A stretch of 19,089 nucleotides of DNA from Clostridiales bacterium (GCA_019423835.1 JAHZAR010000031.1:7676-26764), one strand, 5' to 3'. Positions 1 through 8,319 are shown, numbered from the stretch's first letter. Notes: a model not told the origin generated them from the sequence alone. Translations and numbers: made by a program.

Positions 1-295
1 TGCGGAGGTTCCCATTGACAGACATTCGGAAGGGTTCAGGCTGATCACGAGAATTCAGGATGAGGCCCACCGGTTTGCCATAGAATATCACAGGAGTCTC
101 AGGGGAAAGGCACAGGTACACTCAGTGCTGGACGACATCAGAGGAATTGGCCCTGCCAGAAGAAAGGCGCTTATGCGGCATTTTAAGACCATCGAGGCGG
201 TCAGAGAGGCAGGCGTGGAGGAGCTTCTTTCAGTTCCGCAGATGAATCAGGCAGCGGCGGAGGCTGTTTACAGCTTCTTTCACAGTCAGGGGTGA
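1..295 (+). CDS. uvrC: UvrABC system protein C, C-terminal fragment (partial)
   Basis: This is the 3' end of a gene whose start lies outside the window; the reading frame begins at base 2 and ends at TGA 293-295, giving about 97 residues. UvrC is the dual-incision endonuclease subunit of nucleotide excision repair and acts on UvrB-bound damaged DNA. The first visible residues (EVPIDRHSEGFRLITRIQDE) and the following HRFAIEYHR belong to the end of the RNase H-like 5'-incision domain. From about residue 40 the sequence VLDDIRGIGPARRKALMRHF, then a second helix-hairpin-helix unit, forms the C-terminal (HhH)2 DNA-binding domain. The fragment reaches the normal C-terminus with no sign of damage. 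In related Firmicutes uvrC often precedes hprK, as it does here. Confidence 0.93.
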   Translation, partial: AEVPIDRHSEGFRLITRIQDEAHRFAIEYHRSLRGKAQVHSVLDDIRGIGPARRKALMRHFKTIEAVREAGVEELLSVPQMNQAAAEAVYSFFHSQG

Positions 296-320
296 CAAAT
301 GACAAAAAAGATGGTACGAT
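292..320 (+). promoter_or_regulatory. Possible sigma-A promoter for hprK
   Basis: GTGACA (292-297) and TACGAT (315-320) are separated by 17 bases. A TGG directly before the -10 box resembles an extended -10 element. The -35 box overlaps the uvrC stop codon. This would give hprK transcription independent of uvrC. The -10 match is only 4 of 6, so the call is tentative. Confidence 0.35.
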
Positions 321-416
321 CAGAAAATATGAAAAACACATGACGCGGCAGGCCGACCGGGAACAAAAACCGCGGAAAGCGTGAACAGAGAAAAGAAAGA
401 AAAGGAGAAACATGCC

Positions 417-1346
417 ATGTATGGAGTAACGATCAAAGAGCTGATTGAGAAGATGGATCTGGAAAATATGACGCCGGAGCTGGATACGGAGAAAACGGTG
501 CTGGTTCACCCGGATGTAAACCGTCCGGCTCTGCAGCTTACCGGCTTTTTCGATCACTTTGACAAGGAGAGAGTTCAGATAATCGGATATGTGGAGCAGG
601 CCTATCTGGACACGCTCACAGACGACAGACGGCGCCAGGTCTATGACAAGCTGATTTCCAGCAAAATTCCATGTCTGCTTTACAGCCGCGGGATGAAACC
701 GGACGAGTGCGTTCTGGAGCTGTGCAATTATTACGGAGTTCCCTGCATGGTATCGAAAAAGCCTACATCTAATCTGATGGCAGAGGTGATCCGCTGGCTG
801 AATGTGAAGCTGGCCCCCATGATCAGCATTCACGGCGTTCTGGTCGATGTATTTGGTGAGGGTGTGCTGATTATGGGAGAGAGCGGAATCGGAAAGAGCG
901 AGGCTGCTCTGGAACTGATTAAGAGGGGACACCGGCTGGTCAGCGATGATGTGGTCGAGATCAAGAGGGTCAGCGATGACACTCTCATTGGCTCTGCGCC
1001 TGATATTACCCGCCACTTTATTGAGCTTCGCGGAATTGGGATCATAGATGTGAAAACCCTGTTCGGTGTGGAGAGCGTGAAGGACACCCAGTCTATCGAC
1101 ATGGTGATCAAGCTGGAGGAATGGGACAAGGATAAAGAGTATGACCGCCTGGGAATGGAGGATCAGTATATTGAGTTTCTGGGAAACAAGGTAGTGTGTC
1201 ACTCTATCCCGATCCGTCCGGGCAGAAATCTGGCAATTATTGTAGAGTCGGCCGCTGTCAATTACAGACAGAAGAAGATGGGCTACAATGCGGCAAAGGA
1301 GCTCTACAACCGTGTTCAGGCCAATCTGGCTGTTAAAAACGATTAG
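417..1346 (+). CDS. hprK: HPr kinase/phosphorylase
   Basis: HprK phosphorylates Ser46 of HPr (and of Crh where present) and also removes that phosphate. It is the sensor of carbon catabolite control in Firmicutes and acts in the cytoplasm. ATG 417 is chosen because GGAG at 404-407 lies nine bases upstream and because it gives 309 residues, matching the usual ~310; a GTG in frame at 381 would add a lysine/glutamate-rich dozen residues unlike the family. The Walker A loop GESGIGKSE is at residues 154-162. A conserved His in the SIHG stretch is near 138. VSDDVVEI with its paired Asp is near 178. The HprK signature ELRGIGIIDVKTLFG starts near residue 203. The presumed substrate, a Crh/HPr-like protein, is encoded about 3 kb downstream in the same block. 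Nothing looks truncated. Confidence 0.97.
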   Translation: MYGVTIKELIEKMDLENMTPELDTEKTVLVHPDVNRPALQLTGFFDHFDKERVQIIGYVEQAYLDTLTDDRRRQVYDKLISSKIPCLLYSRGMKPDECVLELCNYYGVPCMVSKKPTSNLMAEVIRWLNVKLAPMISIHGVLVDVFGEGVLIMGESGIGKSEAALELIKRGHRLVSDDVVEIKRVSDDTLIGSAPDITRHFIELRGIGIIDVKTLFGVESVKDTQSIDMVIKLEEWDKDKEYDRLGMEDQYIEFLGNKVVCHSIPIRPGRNLAIIVESAAVNYRQKKMGYNAAKELYNRVQANLAVKND

Positions 1347-1359
1347 AGGCTCAAAACCT

Positions 1360-1395
1360 GCTTTTTGCCGGAAGCGCGCTCCGCTTGCAAAAAGC
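1360..1395 (+). other. Hairpin in the hprK-murB gap
   Basis: GCTTTTTGC (1360-1368) pairs perfectly with GCAAAAAGC (1387-1395), and CGGA/TCCG (1369-1372, 1380-1383) adds an inner stem with a CTT bulge. No T-run follows, so it is not a standard intrinsic terminator. It might be an RNA processing or stability element. The rest of this 107-base gap holds only the murB ribosome binding site. Confidence 0.3.
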
Positions 1396-1453
1396 CCCAC
1401 TTCCTCTGTTCACCATGGGAGCGCCGGAAAAATAGAAAGGAAAAAGACAGCTT

Positions 1454-2446
1454 ATGCATGATTTTTATGAGAGTCTCTGTGAGGCTGCAGGGAGGGAAGC
1501 CGTGAGGCTCCATGAACCGATGGGCCTGCACACTACCTTCCGGACCGGAGGCAAGACCGCATTTTTTGCGGCTGTGCAGAATGAGGCGGCGCTGCGGCGC
1601 GTGATACTTCTGTGCAGAGAGCAGGGCATACCATTTTATCTCCTGGGAAACGGAAGCAACCTTTTAGTGGGAAGCAGAGGTTTTGACGGAGTGATGATCA
1701 AGCTGGAGGGAGAATTCCTTGACTGCAGACTGGAAAAAGAGAGGCAGGCCGGGGACGGCAGCGTGTCTGTCTGCGCGGGGGCCGGACTTCTGCTCTCACG
1801 AATCGGACGTCTGGCTCTGGAAAATGGCCTTACGGGCTTCGAGTTTGCGGCAGGGATTCCCGGCACTCTGGGCGGCGCCGTGGTGATGAACGCCGGTGCC
1901 TACGGAGGGGAGATGAAGGACATTCTGCGTTCCGTACGTGTGATGGAGCGAGACGGAGAGATCCGTGAGCTTCTGGCAGAGGACCTTGCCCTGTCTTACC
2001 GACACAGCTGTATCCCGGAGAGAGGGCTGGCGGTTCTTTCCGCAAGGCTGGCTCTCAGAAAGGGGGAGAAGGCAAAGATACAGGCCAGGATGGAGGAACT
2101 TTCCGCAGCCAGAAGGGAGAAGCAGCCCCTGGAATACCCCAGCGCGGGAAGCACATTTAAAAGACCGGAGGGCCATTTTGCCGGAAAGCTCATCCAGGAT
2201 GCAGGGCTGAAGGGCTATTCCGCAGGCGGGGCCCAGGTTTCCGAAAAGCATGCAGGCTTTGTCATCAACAGGAACCAGGCTGCACCTGAGGACATAAAAA
2301 CACTGATAGAGGAAGTACAGAAGAGAGTATGGGAGGCGTCGGGCGTGTGGCTGGAGCCGGAGGTAAAGTTTCTGGGCTTTGAGAATGAGAATGGCCGGAA
2401 GCTCTGCAGAGGCGGGCAGGAGGCAGACGGCGCGAAGAAGGAGTAG
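1454..2446 (+). CDS. murB: UDP-N-acetylenolpyruvoylglucosamine reductase
   Basis: MurB is the FAD- and NADPH-dependent enzyme that reduces UDP-GlcNAc-enolpyruvate to UDP-MurNAc in cytoplasmic peptidoglycan precursor synthesis. Visible motifs include the FAD-binding LLGNGSNLLV near residues 63-72, GIPGTLGGAVVMNAGAYGGE near 135-155, the catalytic serine in YPSAGSTFKRP near 229-239, and the conserved Glu in LEPEVKFLG near 300. The single YPSAGSTF arrangement fits the type II enzymes of Gram-positive bacteria. The protein is 330 residues, slightly long because of a polar tail after the last conserved block. Start ATG 1454 follows AAAGGA at 1436-1441. The stop is three bases before rapZ, so the genes are probably co-transcribed. 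Confidence 0.96.
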   Translation: MHDFYESLCEAAGREAVRLHEPMGLHTTFRTGGKTAFFAAVQNEAALRRVILLCREQGIPFYLLGNGSNLLVGSRGFDGVMIKLEGEFLDCRLEKERQAGDGSVSVCAGAGLLLSRIGRLALENGLTGFEFAAGIPGTLGGAVVMNAGAYGGEMKDILRSVRVMERDGEIRELLAEDLALSYRHSCIPERGLAVLSARLALRKGEKAKIQARMEELSAARREKQPLEYPSAGSTFKRPEGHFAGKLIQDAGLKGYSAGGAQVSEKHAGFVINRNQAAPEDIKTLIEEVQKRVWEASGVWLEPEVKFLGFENENGRKLCRGGQEADGAKKE

Positions 2447-2449
2447 ATT

Positions 2450-3331
2450 ATGCGTCTTGTCATAGTAACGGGAATGAGCGGAGCCGGAAAGACAACGGCC
2501 CTTAAAATGCTTGAGGACATGGGCTTTTACTGTGTGGATAACCTTCCAATCCAGCTGGTGGGAAAGTTTGCAGAGCTGATAAGCGCCGGAAGGGGAGAAC
2601 ACAGCCGGGCGGCACTGGGAATTGATATCAGAAGCGGAGAATCCCTGGAAGAACTGGGAGCCGTTCTGAAGGAATGGGACCAGAAGAGCTTTCCCTATGA
2701 GATTCTGTTTCTGGATGCCAGCGACGAAGTCCTCATCAAGCGGTATAAGGAAACCAGGAGGAGCCATCCGCTGGCCGGCCTGGAACGGATTGACCGGGGA
2801 ATTGAGAGGGAGCGGAGGAGAGTGGCCTTTCTGAAAAAGAGGGCCGATTATATCCTCGACACCAGCATGCTTCTGACAAAGGAGCTGCGGATGGAGCTGG
2901 AAAAAATTTTCGTGTCCAATGAGGACTACAGAAGCCTGTTTGTGACTGTGCTCAGCTTTGGATTTAAGTATGGCATACCGGTGGATGCAGATCTGGTGTT
3001 TGATGTGCGCTTTCTGCCGAATCCCTACTATGTGGAGGAACTGAAAAATCATACAGGAAATGAGGCGAAGGTGCAGGAGTTTGTCATGCGAGGAGGGCTG
3101 GCGGAAGAATTCCTGAAAAAGCTCTATGATATGATTGTCTTTCTCCTTCCCCACTATGTGGAGGAGGGAAAAAATCAGCTTGTCATCGCTGTGGGCTGTA
3201 CCGGAGGAAAGCATCGCTCCGTTGCCATTGCCAACCAGCTCTATGAGAGGCTTTCCTCTGAGGAAAATATAGGCCTCAAGATTGAGCACAGGGATATCGA
3301 GAAGGACAGCAGGAGAAAGCAGGAGGGTTAG
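2450..3331 (+). CDS. rapZ: RapZ/YvcJ-family nucleotide-binding protein
   Basis: This 293-residue protein belongs to the RapZ (YvcJ) family. In Escherichia coli RapZ is an adaptor that presents the small RNA GlmZ to RNase E. In B. subtilis YvcJ is a GTP/ATP-binding protein linked to competence; its molecular role in clostridia is not settled. The N-terminus has Walker A GMSGAGKT at residues 8-15. The C-terminal domain carries GCTGGKHRSVAIA near residues 248-260, the conserved family signature implicated in ligand and RNA binding in E. coli. The gene starts three bases after the murB stop and ends two bases before the whiA start. In Bacillus a yvcK gene follows, and here it is absent. Confidence 0.95.
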   Translation: MRLVIVTGMSGAGKTTALKMLEDMGFYCVDNLPIQLVGKFAELISAGRGEHSRAALGIDIRSGESLEELGAVLKEWDQKSFPYEILFLDASDEVLIKRYKETRRSHPLAGLERIDRGIERERRRVAFLKKRADYILDTSMLLTKELRMELEKIFVSNEDYRSLFVTVLSFGFKYGIPVDADLVFDVRFLPNPYYVEELKNHTGNEAKVQEFVMRGGLAEEFLKKLYDMIVFLLPHYVEEGKNQLVIAVGCTGGKHRSVAIANQLYERLSSEENIGLKIEHRDIEKDSRRKQEG

Positions 3332-3333
3332 AT

Positions 3334-4293
3334 TTGTCTTTTTCTTCACATGTGAAAGAGGAGCTGTCGAGGCAGGTGAGTCCTGCCAGACACTGCCAGA
3401 TAGCGGAGACAGCGGCTATTCTGAGCCTGTGCGGGAAGGTTCACATTACGGAGGACAACAGCTACACCATACGGATCCATACGGAAAATGTGGCTGTTGC
3501 CAGAAAATACTTTACTTTATTGAAAAAAGCATTTAATATTAGAGCGGATGTGGCAATCCGCAGGAATGCATTTCTGAAGAAAAACAGAACATATACAGTG
3601 GCAGTCAGAAAAAATGAGGATGCAGTGAGAGTGCTGCAGGCGGCCCGGCTTCTCTGCGAGGACGGGGATGTATCTGAGAATATGTCTGTTGTCAAAAATC
3701 TGATTATTCAGAATTCCTGCTGCCGGAGAGCCTTTATCCGGGGAGCCTTTCTGGCTGCGGGCTCCATCAGTGATCCGGAAAAATTTTATCATTTTGAGAT
3801 TGTCTGTGCTTCTGTGGAGAAAGCAGAGCAGCTCAGGGAGATCATAGCCACTTTTTCCATCGAGGCGAAAATAGTTGTCAGAAAGAAGTATTATGTGGTA
3901 TATATTAAAGAGGGCAGTCAGATCGTGGAGATCCTCAGTGTCATGGAGGCTCCTGTAGCTCTGATGGAGCTTGAGAACATCAGAATTCTCAAGGAGATGA
4001 GAAACAGTGTGAACCGACAGGTCAACTGTGAAACTGCCAATATTAACAAGACAGTGTCCGCTGCCGTCAAGCAGCTTGAGGATATTGCGTATATCAGGGA
4101 CACAGTCGGACTGGACTATCTGCCTGAATCGCTAGCTGAGATCGCCCAGGCGAGATTGGAACGGCCAGATGCGACTTTAAAGGAACTTGGAGAAGCCCTC
4201 AGTCCGCCGGTGGGCAAATCAGGAGTTAATCACCGGCTCAGGAAGGTCAGCGCCATTGCTGAAAACCTGCGGGGACAGAGAGCGCAGCAGTAG
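3334..4293 (+). CDS. whiA: WhiA family DNA-binding protein
   Basis: WhiA combines an N-terminal domain related to LAGLIDADG homing endonucleases (without nuclease activity) with a C-terminal helix-turn-helix. In Streptomyces it controls sporulation genes, and in B. subtilis it affects cell division and chromosome segregation. The 319-residue length is normal. The opening SFSSHVKEELSRQ and the C-terminal block PPVGKSGVNHRLRKVSAIAE (near residues 285-305) are diagnostic. The start is a TTG at 3334, preceded by AGGAGGG at 3321-3327 with a six-base gap. That ribosome binding site lies inside the end of rapZ, so translation is likely coupled. No internal damage is seen. Confidence 0.95.
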   Translation: MSFSSHVKEELSRQVSPARHCQIAETAAILSLCGKVHITEDNSYTIRIHTENVAVARKYFTLLKKAFNIRADVAIRRNAFLKKNRTYTVAVRKNEDAVRVLQAARLLCEDGDVSENMSVVKNLIIQNSCCRRAFIRGAFLAAGSISDPEKFYHFEIVCASVEKAEQLREIIATFSIEAKIVVRKKYYVVYIKEGSQIVEILSVMEAPVALMELENIRILKEMRNSVNRQVNCETANINKTVSAAVKQLEDIAYIRDTVGLDYLPESLAEIAQARLERPDATLKELGEALSPPVGKSGVNHRLRKVSAIAENLRGQRAQQ

Positions 4294-4326
4294 GAATTGT
4301 TCCTTAAAAGAATGAGGAGGAAAGTT

Positions 4327-4581
4327 ATGAGAAGTAAAGAAATCACAATCGAACTGGCATCAGGTCTGGAGGCGCGCCCGGTTGCCATGCTGGTGCAGGT
4401 GGCAAGCCAGTACGAGAGCCGCATTTATATGGAATACGCCAACAAGAAGGTAAACGCCAAGAGCATTATGGGAATGATGTCTCTTGTACTTCCCGTCGGT
4501 GAGAAGGTGACTGTCACAGCAGACGGAAGCGATGAGGAGCTGGCGATTGAGAATATCGAGAAGTACCTGTCTGCACAGTAG
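4327..4581 (+). CDS. crh: HPr-like protein lacking His15 (Crh-type)
   Basis: This 84-residue protein has the HPr fold sequence. Start ATG 4327 follows GAGGAGG at 4314-4320; a longer frame from 4297 would run through this ribosome binding site. HPr normally carries the PTS phosphate on His15 in a G-L-H-A-R-P motif. Here the motif is SGLEARPVAM, so position 15 is Glu (codon GAG 4369-4371). The regulatory site is intact: VNAKSIMGMMSL puts Ser at exactly position 46 (codon AGC 4462-4464). This is the pattern of B. subtilis Crh, which has Gln15 and is phosphorylated only by HprK to act as a CcpA corepressor. Crh lies at the end of the same yvc locus in Bacillus, and here the gene also follows whiA. 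I infer a Crh-like regulatory role; it should not work as a PTS phosphocarrier. The name crh is by analogy. Confidence 0.85.
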   Translation: MRSKEITIELASGLEARPVAMLVQVASQYESRIYMEYANKKVNAKSIMGMMSLVLPVGEKVTVTADGSDEELAIENIEKYLSAQ

Positions 4582-4624
4582 GGAGCGGGATATCCGCTGT
4601 GGGAATGATCAGTAGAAACGATAC

Positions 4625-4657
4625 GGAGGGAGCAGCTGAGCTGTATCCCTCCTTTTT
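4625..4657 (+). terminator. Intrinsic terminator after the HPr-like gene
   Basis: GGAGGGA (4625-4631) pairs with TCCCTCC (4646-4652), and an inner CAGC/GCTG stem (4633-4636, 4640-4643) closes on a three-base loop. TTTTT follows at 4653-4657. It probably ends the hprK-to-crh transcript. dnaE would then need its own promoter: a TGG-TACACT extended -10-like sequence at 4765-4773 is the best candidate, but no convincing -35 box accompanies it. Confidence 0.75.
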
Positions 4658-4660
4658 GCT

Positions 4661-4680
4661 CAGCAGGAAAGTCCCTGCTG
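4661..4680. repeat. Short inverted repeat downstream of the terminator
   Basis: CAGCAGG (4661-4667) and CCTGCTG (4674-4680) form a perfect 7-bp inverted repeat with a six-base loop. It lies just after the terminator T-run. No T-run follows it on the + strand. Function unknown. Confidence 0.35.
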
Positions 4681-4839
4681 CCAGCCGTGTCTGCCCGCGC
4701 TGTTCTTGTGCGGGAGGGGGAAGACAGAGGGCAGAGACTAGTGGTCGCCAAACGAAGATTTTTGTGGTACACTATCGTCATGGGACATGAAAAAACGGAA
4801 ATTGAGATTAAGGTATAGATTCAAGGAAAAGGAGACTAC

Positions 4840-7800
4840 ATGGCTTTTACACATCTTCATGTGCATACAGAGTACAGCCTGCTGGACGCGGCATCCAAGA
4901 TAAAGGAGCTGGTGGCGAGGGCGAAGGAGCTGGGCATGGACAGTCTGGCAATCACCGATCACGGCGTCATGTACGGTGTGATTGACTTTTACCGCGCTGC
5001 CAGGGAGGTCGGGATTAAGCCTGTTCTGGGCTGCGAGATCTACGTTGCTCCGGGTTCCAGATTTGACCGGGAGATCGGGGCAGGAGAGGATAAATACTAT
5101 CATCTGATTCTGCTGGCAGAAAATAATGAAGGCTATCAGAATCTGATGAAAATTGTGTCCACAGGCTTTGTGGAGGGCTTTTATTATAAGCCCAGGGTGG
5201 ACTTTGAAACTCTGGAGCGGTACAGCAGAGGACTTATCTGTCTTTCCGCGTGCCTGGCGGGGGAGGTGCAGAGAAATCTGGCCCGCGGCATGTATGAGGA
5301 GGGCAAAAAGGCAGCTCTCAGGTATCAGAGGATTTTCGGGGAGGGAAACTTTTTCCTGGAGCTTCAGGATCACGGAATTCCCATGCAGAAAACCGTAAAC
5401 CAGGGGCTTCTGCGCATGAGTCAGGACACGGGCATCCCCCTTGTGGCCACCAATGACTGCCATTATATCTACAGGGAGGATGAGAAATCCCACGATATTC
5501 TGCTCTGTATCCAGACAGGAAAAAAGGTGGCAGATGAGAACCGGATGCGCTATGAGGGCGGCCAGTATTATCTGAAGTCCGAGGAGGAGATGAAGAGTAT
5601 CTTCCCTTATGCCCTGGAGGCCCTTGAGAACACGCACAGAATTGCAGAGCGCTGCAATGTGGAGATTGAATTCGGCGTCACGAAGATCCCCCAGGTCGAT
5701 GTGCCGGGAGGAAAGACCTCCTGGGAATACTTAAATGAGCTGTGCGAGGAGGGATTCCGGACACGGTATCCGGACGACGACGGCGCCCTGAGAAAGAGGC
5801 TTGACTATGAGCTGTCCGTGATCCGGTCCATGGGATATGTGGACTATTTTCTCATTGTCTGGGATTTTATTCACTTTGCCCGCTCCCACGATATTATGGT
5901 GGGGCCGGGGCGGGGATCTGCGGCGGGAAGCATTGTGTCCTACTGCCTCAGGATCACAGATATTGATCCCATCCGCTACAATCTGCTCTTTGAGCGCTTT
6001 CTGAACCCGGAGCGGGTGTCCATGCCGGATATTGATATCGACTTCTGCTTTGAAAGGCGCCAGGAGGTCATCGACTATGTGGTTCAGAAGTACGGCAGGG
6101 ACCGGGTGGTTCAGATTGTCACCTTCGGTACCCTGGCAGCCAAGGGTGTGGTCAGGGACGTGGGAAGAGTGCTCGACATGCCCTATGCAAAGTGCGATGC
6201 AGTGGCCAAGATGATACCGGGTGATCTGGGCATGACACTTGACAAGGCTTTAAAGACACCGGAGCTTCGGGAGGCCTATGACAGCGATCCGGAGATCAAA
6301 TATCTGATTGACATGAGCCGAAGACTCGAGGGGCTTCCGCGGCATACATCCATGCATGCGGCCGGCGTCGTGATCAGCCGGAATAAGGTAGATGAGTACG
6401 TGCCTCTCTCAAGGGCTGCAGACGGCTCCATCACCACTCAGTTTACCATGACTACTCTGGAGGAGCTGGGGCTTTTAAAGATGGACTTTCTGGGGCTGCG
6501 TACCCTCACGGTGATCCAGAATGCCGTACGGCAGGCAGAAAAGACACACCATATTAAGATTGACTTAAACAAGATTGACTATAATGACAGGGCGGTGCTG
6601 GAATCCCTGGGAACAGGGAAGAATGACGGTGTGTTCCAGCTGGAGAGCAGCGGGATGAAGAGCTTTATGAAGGAGCTGAAGCCGGAGAATCTGGAGGATA
6701 TTATCGCCGGAATCTCCCTGTACCGGCCGGGTCCTATGGATTTTATTCCCAAGTATCTGAAGGGAAAGAACGACAGGGCTTCCATCACCTATGACTGTCC
6801 CCAGCTGGAGCCCATTCTGAGCCCCACCTACGGCTGTATCGTCTATCAGGAGCAGGTAATGCAGATCGTGCGGGATCTGGCCGGCTACACCCTGGGGCGG
6901 AGCGACCTGGTGCGCCGCGCCATGTCAAAGAAGAAGGCGGCTGTTATGGAAAAGGAGCGGCAGAACTTCGTCTACGGAAATCCGGAGGAGGGAGTGAAGG
7001 GCTGCATCGCAAACGGGATCGATGAGAAGACGGCGAACACCATCTACGACGAGATGATCGACTTTGCCAAATACGCCTTCAACAAGTCACACGCTGCGGC
7101 CTATGCGGTAGTTTCTTACCAGACTGCCTATCTGAAGTATTACTATCCGGTGGAGTTCATGGCGGCTCTTATGACATCTGTGAAGGACAATGTGACCAAG
7201 GTCTCCGAGTATATCCTCACCTGCCGGCAGATGGGAATGAAAATCATGCCTCCCGACATCAATGAAGGGGAGGGAGGTTTCTCTGTGTCAGACGGCGCTA
7301 TCCGCTATGGCCTGTCGGCCATCAAGAGTGTGGGACAGAGTGTGGTGGATGAGATTGTGAAGGAGAGGACAGCGAGAGGCCCCTTTGTCTCCCTGGCAGA
7401 TTTTATTGACCGGATGAGCAACAAGGAGGTCAATAAGAGGACCATTGAGAGCTTCATTAAATCCGGCTCCCTGGACAGTCTGCCCGGTACGAGAAAGCAG
7501 AAGTTTCTGGTATCGGCCGCCCTTCTGGAGCAGAAAAATAAAGAAAAGAAAAATTCCATGGAGGGTCAGATGTCTCTGTTCGACTTTGTGGAGGAGGAAG
7601 AAAAAGAACAGTTCCAGATTACATTTCCGGATGTGGGAGAGTACACGAAAGAGGAGCTTCTGGCCTTTGAGAAGGAAATGCTGGGCGTTTACGTCAGCGG
7701 TCATCCGCTGGAGGAGTATATGGACCTCTGGAAAAAGAACGTCACCGCCGTTTCCTCGGACTTCATCGTAGACGAGGAGGAAGGCCATGCCAGGGTGAGA

Positions 7801-8319
7801 GATGGCTCCTATGTGACAATCGGAGGCATGATTACGGAAAAAACGGTCAAAACTACCAGACAGAATAAGATGATGGCGTTTATCACCGTGGAGGATCTGG
7901 CGGGAACCGTGGAGGTGCTGATCTTCCCGAAGGATTATGAGAAAAAGCGGGATCTCCTGATTGTGGATGAAAAGGTATTCGTCCAGGGGAGAGTTTCCGT
8001 CGGGGACGATCCGGTGGGAAAAATGATTTGTGAAAGAATTATCCCATTTTCCATGGTTCCGAAGGAGATCTGGCTGAAATATCCGGACAAGGAGTCCTAT
8101 TTTGCGGCGGAACAGGAGCTTCTCGAACTGCTCCGGCTCAGCGAGGGGAAGGATCAGGTTGTGATATATCTTGAGGCAGAGCGGGCCAAAAAAGTGCTTC
8201 CGGCTAACTGGAATGTGAGCGCCGACGAAACCCTGCTCAGAAACCTTTCTGCAAAACTTGGTGAAAAAAATGTCAGAGTCGTGGAAAAAACTATTGAAAA
8301 GATAGGAAAAATGAATTAG
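4840..8319 (+). CDS. dnaE: DNA polymerase III alpha subunit (DnaE)
   Basis: This is the catalytic subunit of a C-family replicative DNA polymerase; 1159 residues is normal for DnaE. The N-terminal PHP domain keeps likely metal ligands: His7 and His9, Asp40-His41 (ITDHG), Glu66, His88 and the His of NDCHY. The polymerase core has GPGRGSAAGSIVSY, then PDIDIDF with catalytic Asp397/399/401 in the E. coli-like arrangement, and a third catalytic Asp in KMDFLG near residue 549. A helix-hairpin-helix region follows. An OB fold (VTIGGMITEK to FVQGRV) lies near the C-terminus, as in DnaE but not in PolC, whose exonuclease insertion is missing. AAAAGGAG (4827-4834) sits five bases before the ATG. Many Firmicutes also have PolC elsewhere, which would make DnaE the lagging-strand or primer-extending polymerase; this window cannot show that. 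Confidence 0.97.
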   Translation: MAFTHLHVHTEYSLLDAASKIKELVARAKELGMDSLAITDHGVMYGVIDFYRAAREVGIKPVLGCEIYVAPGSRFDREIGAGEDKYYHLILLAENNEGYQNLMKIVSTGFVEGFYYKPRVDFETLERYSRGLICLSACLAGEVQRNLARGMYEEGKKAALRYQRIFGEGNFFLELQDHGIPMQKTVNQGLLRMSQDTGIPLVATNDCHYIYREDEKSHDILLCIQTGKKVADENRMRYEGGQYYLKSEEEMKSIFPYALEALENTHRIAERCNVEIEFGVTKIPQVDVPGGKTSWEYLNELCEEGFRTRYPDDDGALRKRLDYELSVIRSMGYVDYFLIVWDFIHFARSHDIMVGPGRGSAAGSIVSYCLRITDIDPIRYNLLFERFLNPERVSMPDIDIDFCFERRQEVIDYVVQKYGRDRVVQIVTFGTLAAKGVVRDVGRVLDMPYAKCDAVAKMIPGDLGMTLDKALKTPELREAYDSDPEIKYLIDMSRRLEGLPRHTSMHAAGVVISRNKVDEYVPLSRAADGSITTQFTMTTLEELGLLKMDFLGLRTLTVIQNAVRQAEKTHHIKIDLNKIDYNDRAVLESLGTGKNDGVFQLESSGMKSFMKELKPENLEDIIAGISLYRPGPMDFIPKYLKGKNDRASITYDCPQLEPILSPTYGCIVYQEQVMQIVRDLAGYTLGRSDLVRRAMSKKKAAVMEKERQNFVYGNPEEGVKGCIANGIDEKTANTIYDEMIDFAKYAFNKSHAAAYAVVSYQTAYLKYYYPVEFMAALMTSVKDNVTKVSEYILTCRQMGMKIMPPDINEGEGGFSVSDGAIRYGLSAIKSVGQSVVDEIVKERTARGPFVSLADFIDRMSNKEVNKRTIESFIKSGSLDSLPGTRKQKFLVSAALLEQKNKEKKNSMEGQMSLFDFVEEEEKEQFQITFPDVGEYTKEELLAFEKEMLGVYVSGHPLEEYMDLWKKNVTAVSSDFIVDEEEGHARVRDGSYVTIGGMITEKTVKTTRQNKMMAFITVEDLAGTVEVLIFPKDYEKKRDLLIVDEKVFVQGRVSVGDDPVGKMICERIIPFSMVPKEIWLKYPDKESYFAAEQELLELLRLSEGKDQVVIYLEAERAKKVLPANWNVSADETLLRNLSAKLGEKNVRVVEKTIEKIGKMN

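Noticed and set aside
299..343. 14-residue frame just after uvrC with an AGGGG upstream
   Set aside because: It is very short, lies across the probable hprK promoter, and has no recognisable sequence. Probably chance.
381..416. GTG start giving a longer HprK
   Set aside because: The extension is Lys/Glu-rich and unlike family N-termini, and ATG 417 has a well-placed ribosome binding site and the usual length.
412..429. Five-codon frame overlapping the hprK start
   Set aside because: Too short to support. The ribosome binding site is explained by hprK.
201..1400. 399-residue open frame on the - strand across hprK
   Set aside because: Shadow of hprK. It has no family resemblance and the + strand gene is certain.
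4691..4720. CCCGC/GCGGG hairpin upstream of dnaE
   Set aside because: Only five pairs with an eleven-base loop and no T-run. Too weak to call a terminator or riboswitch.
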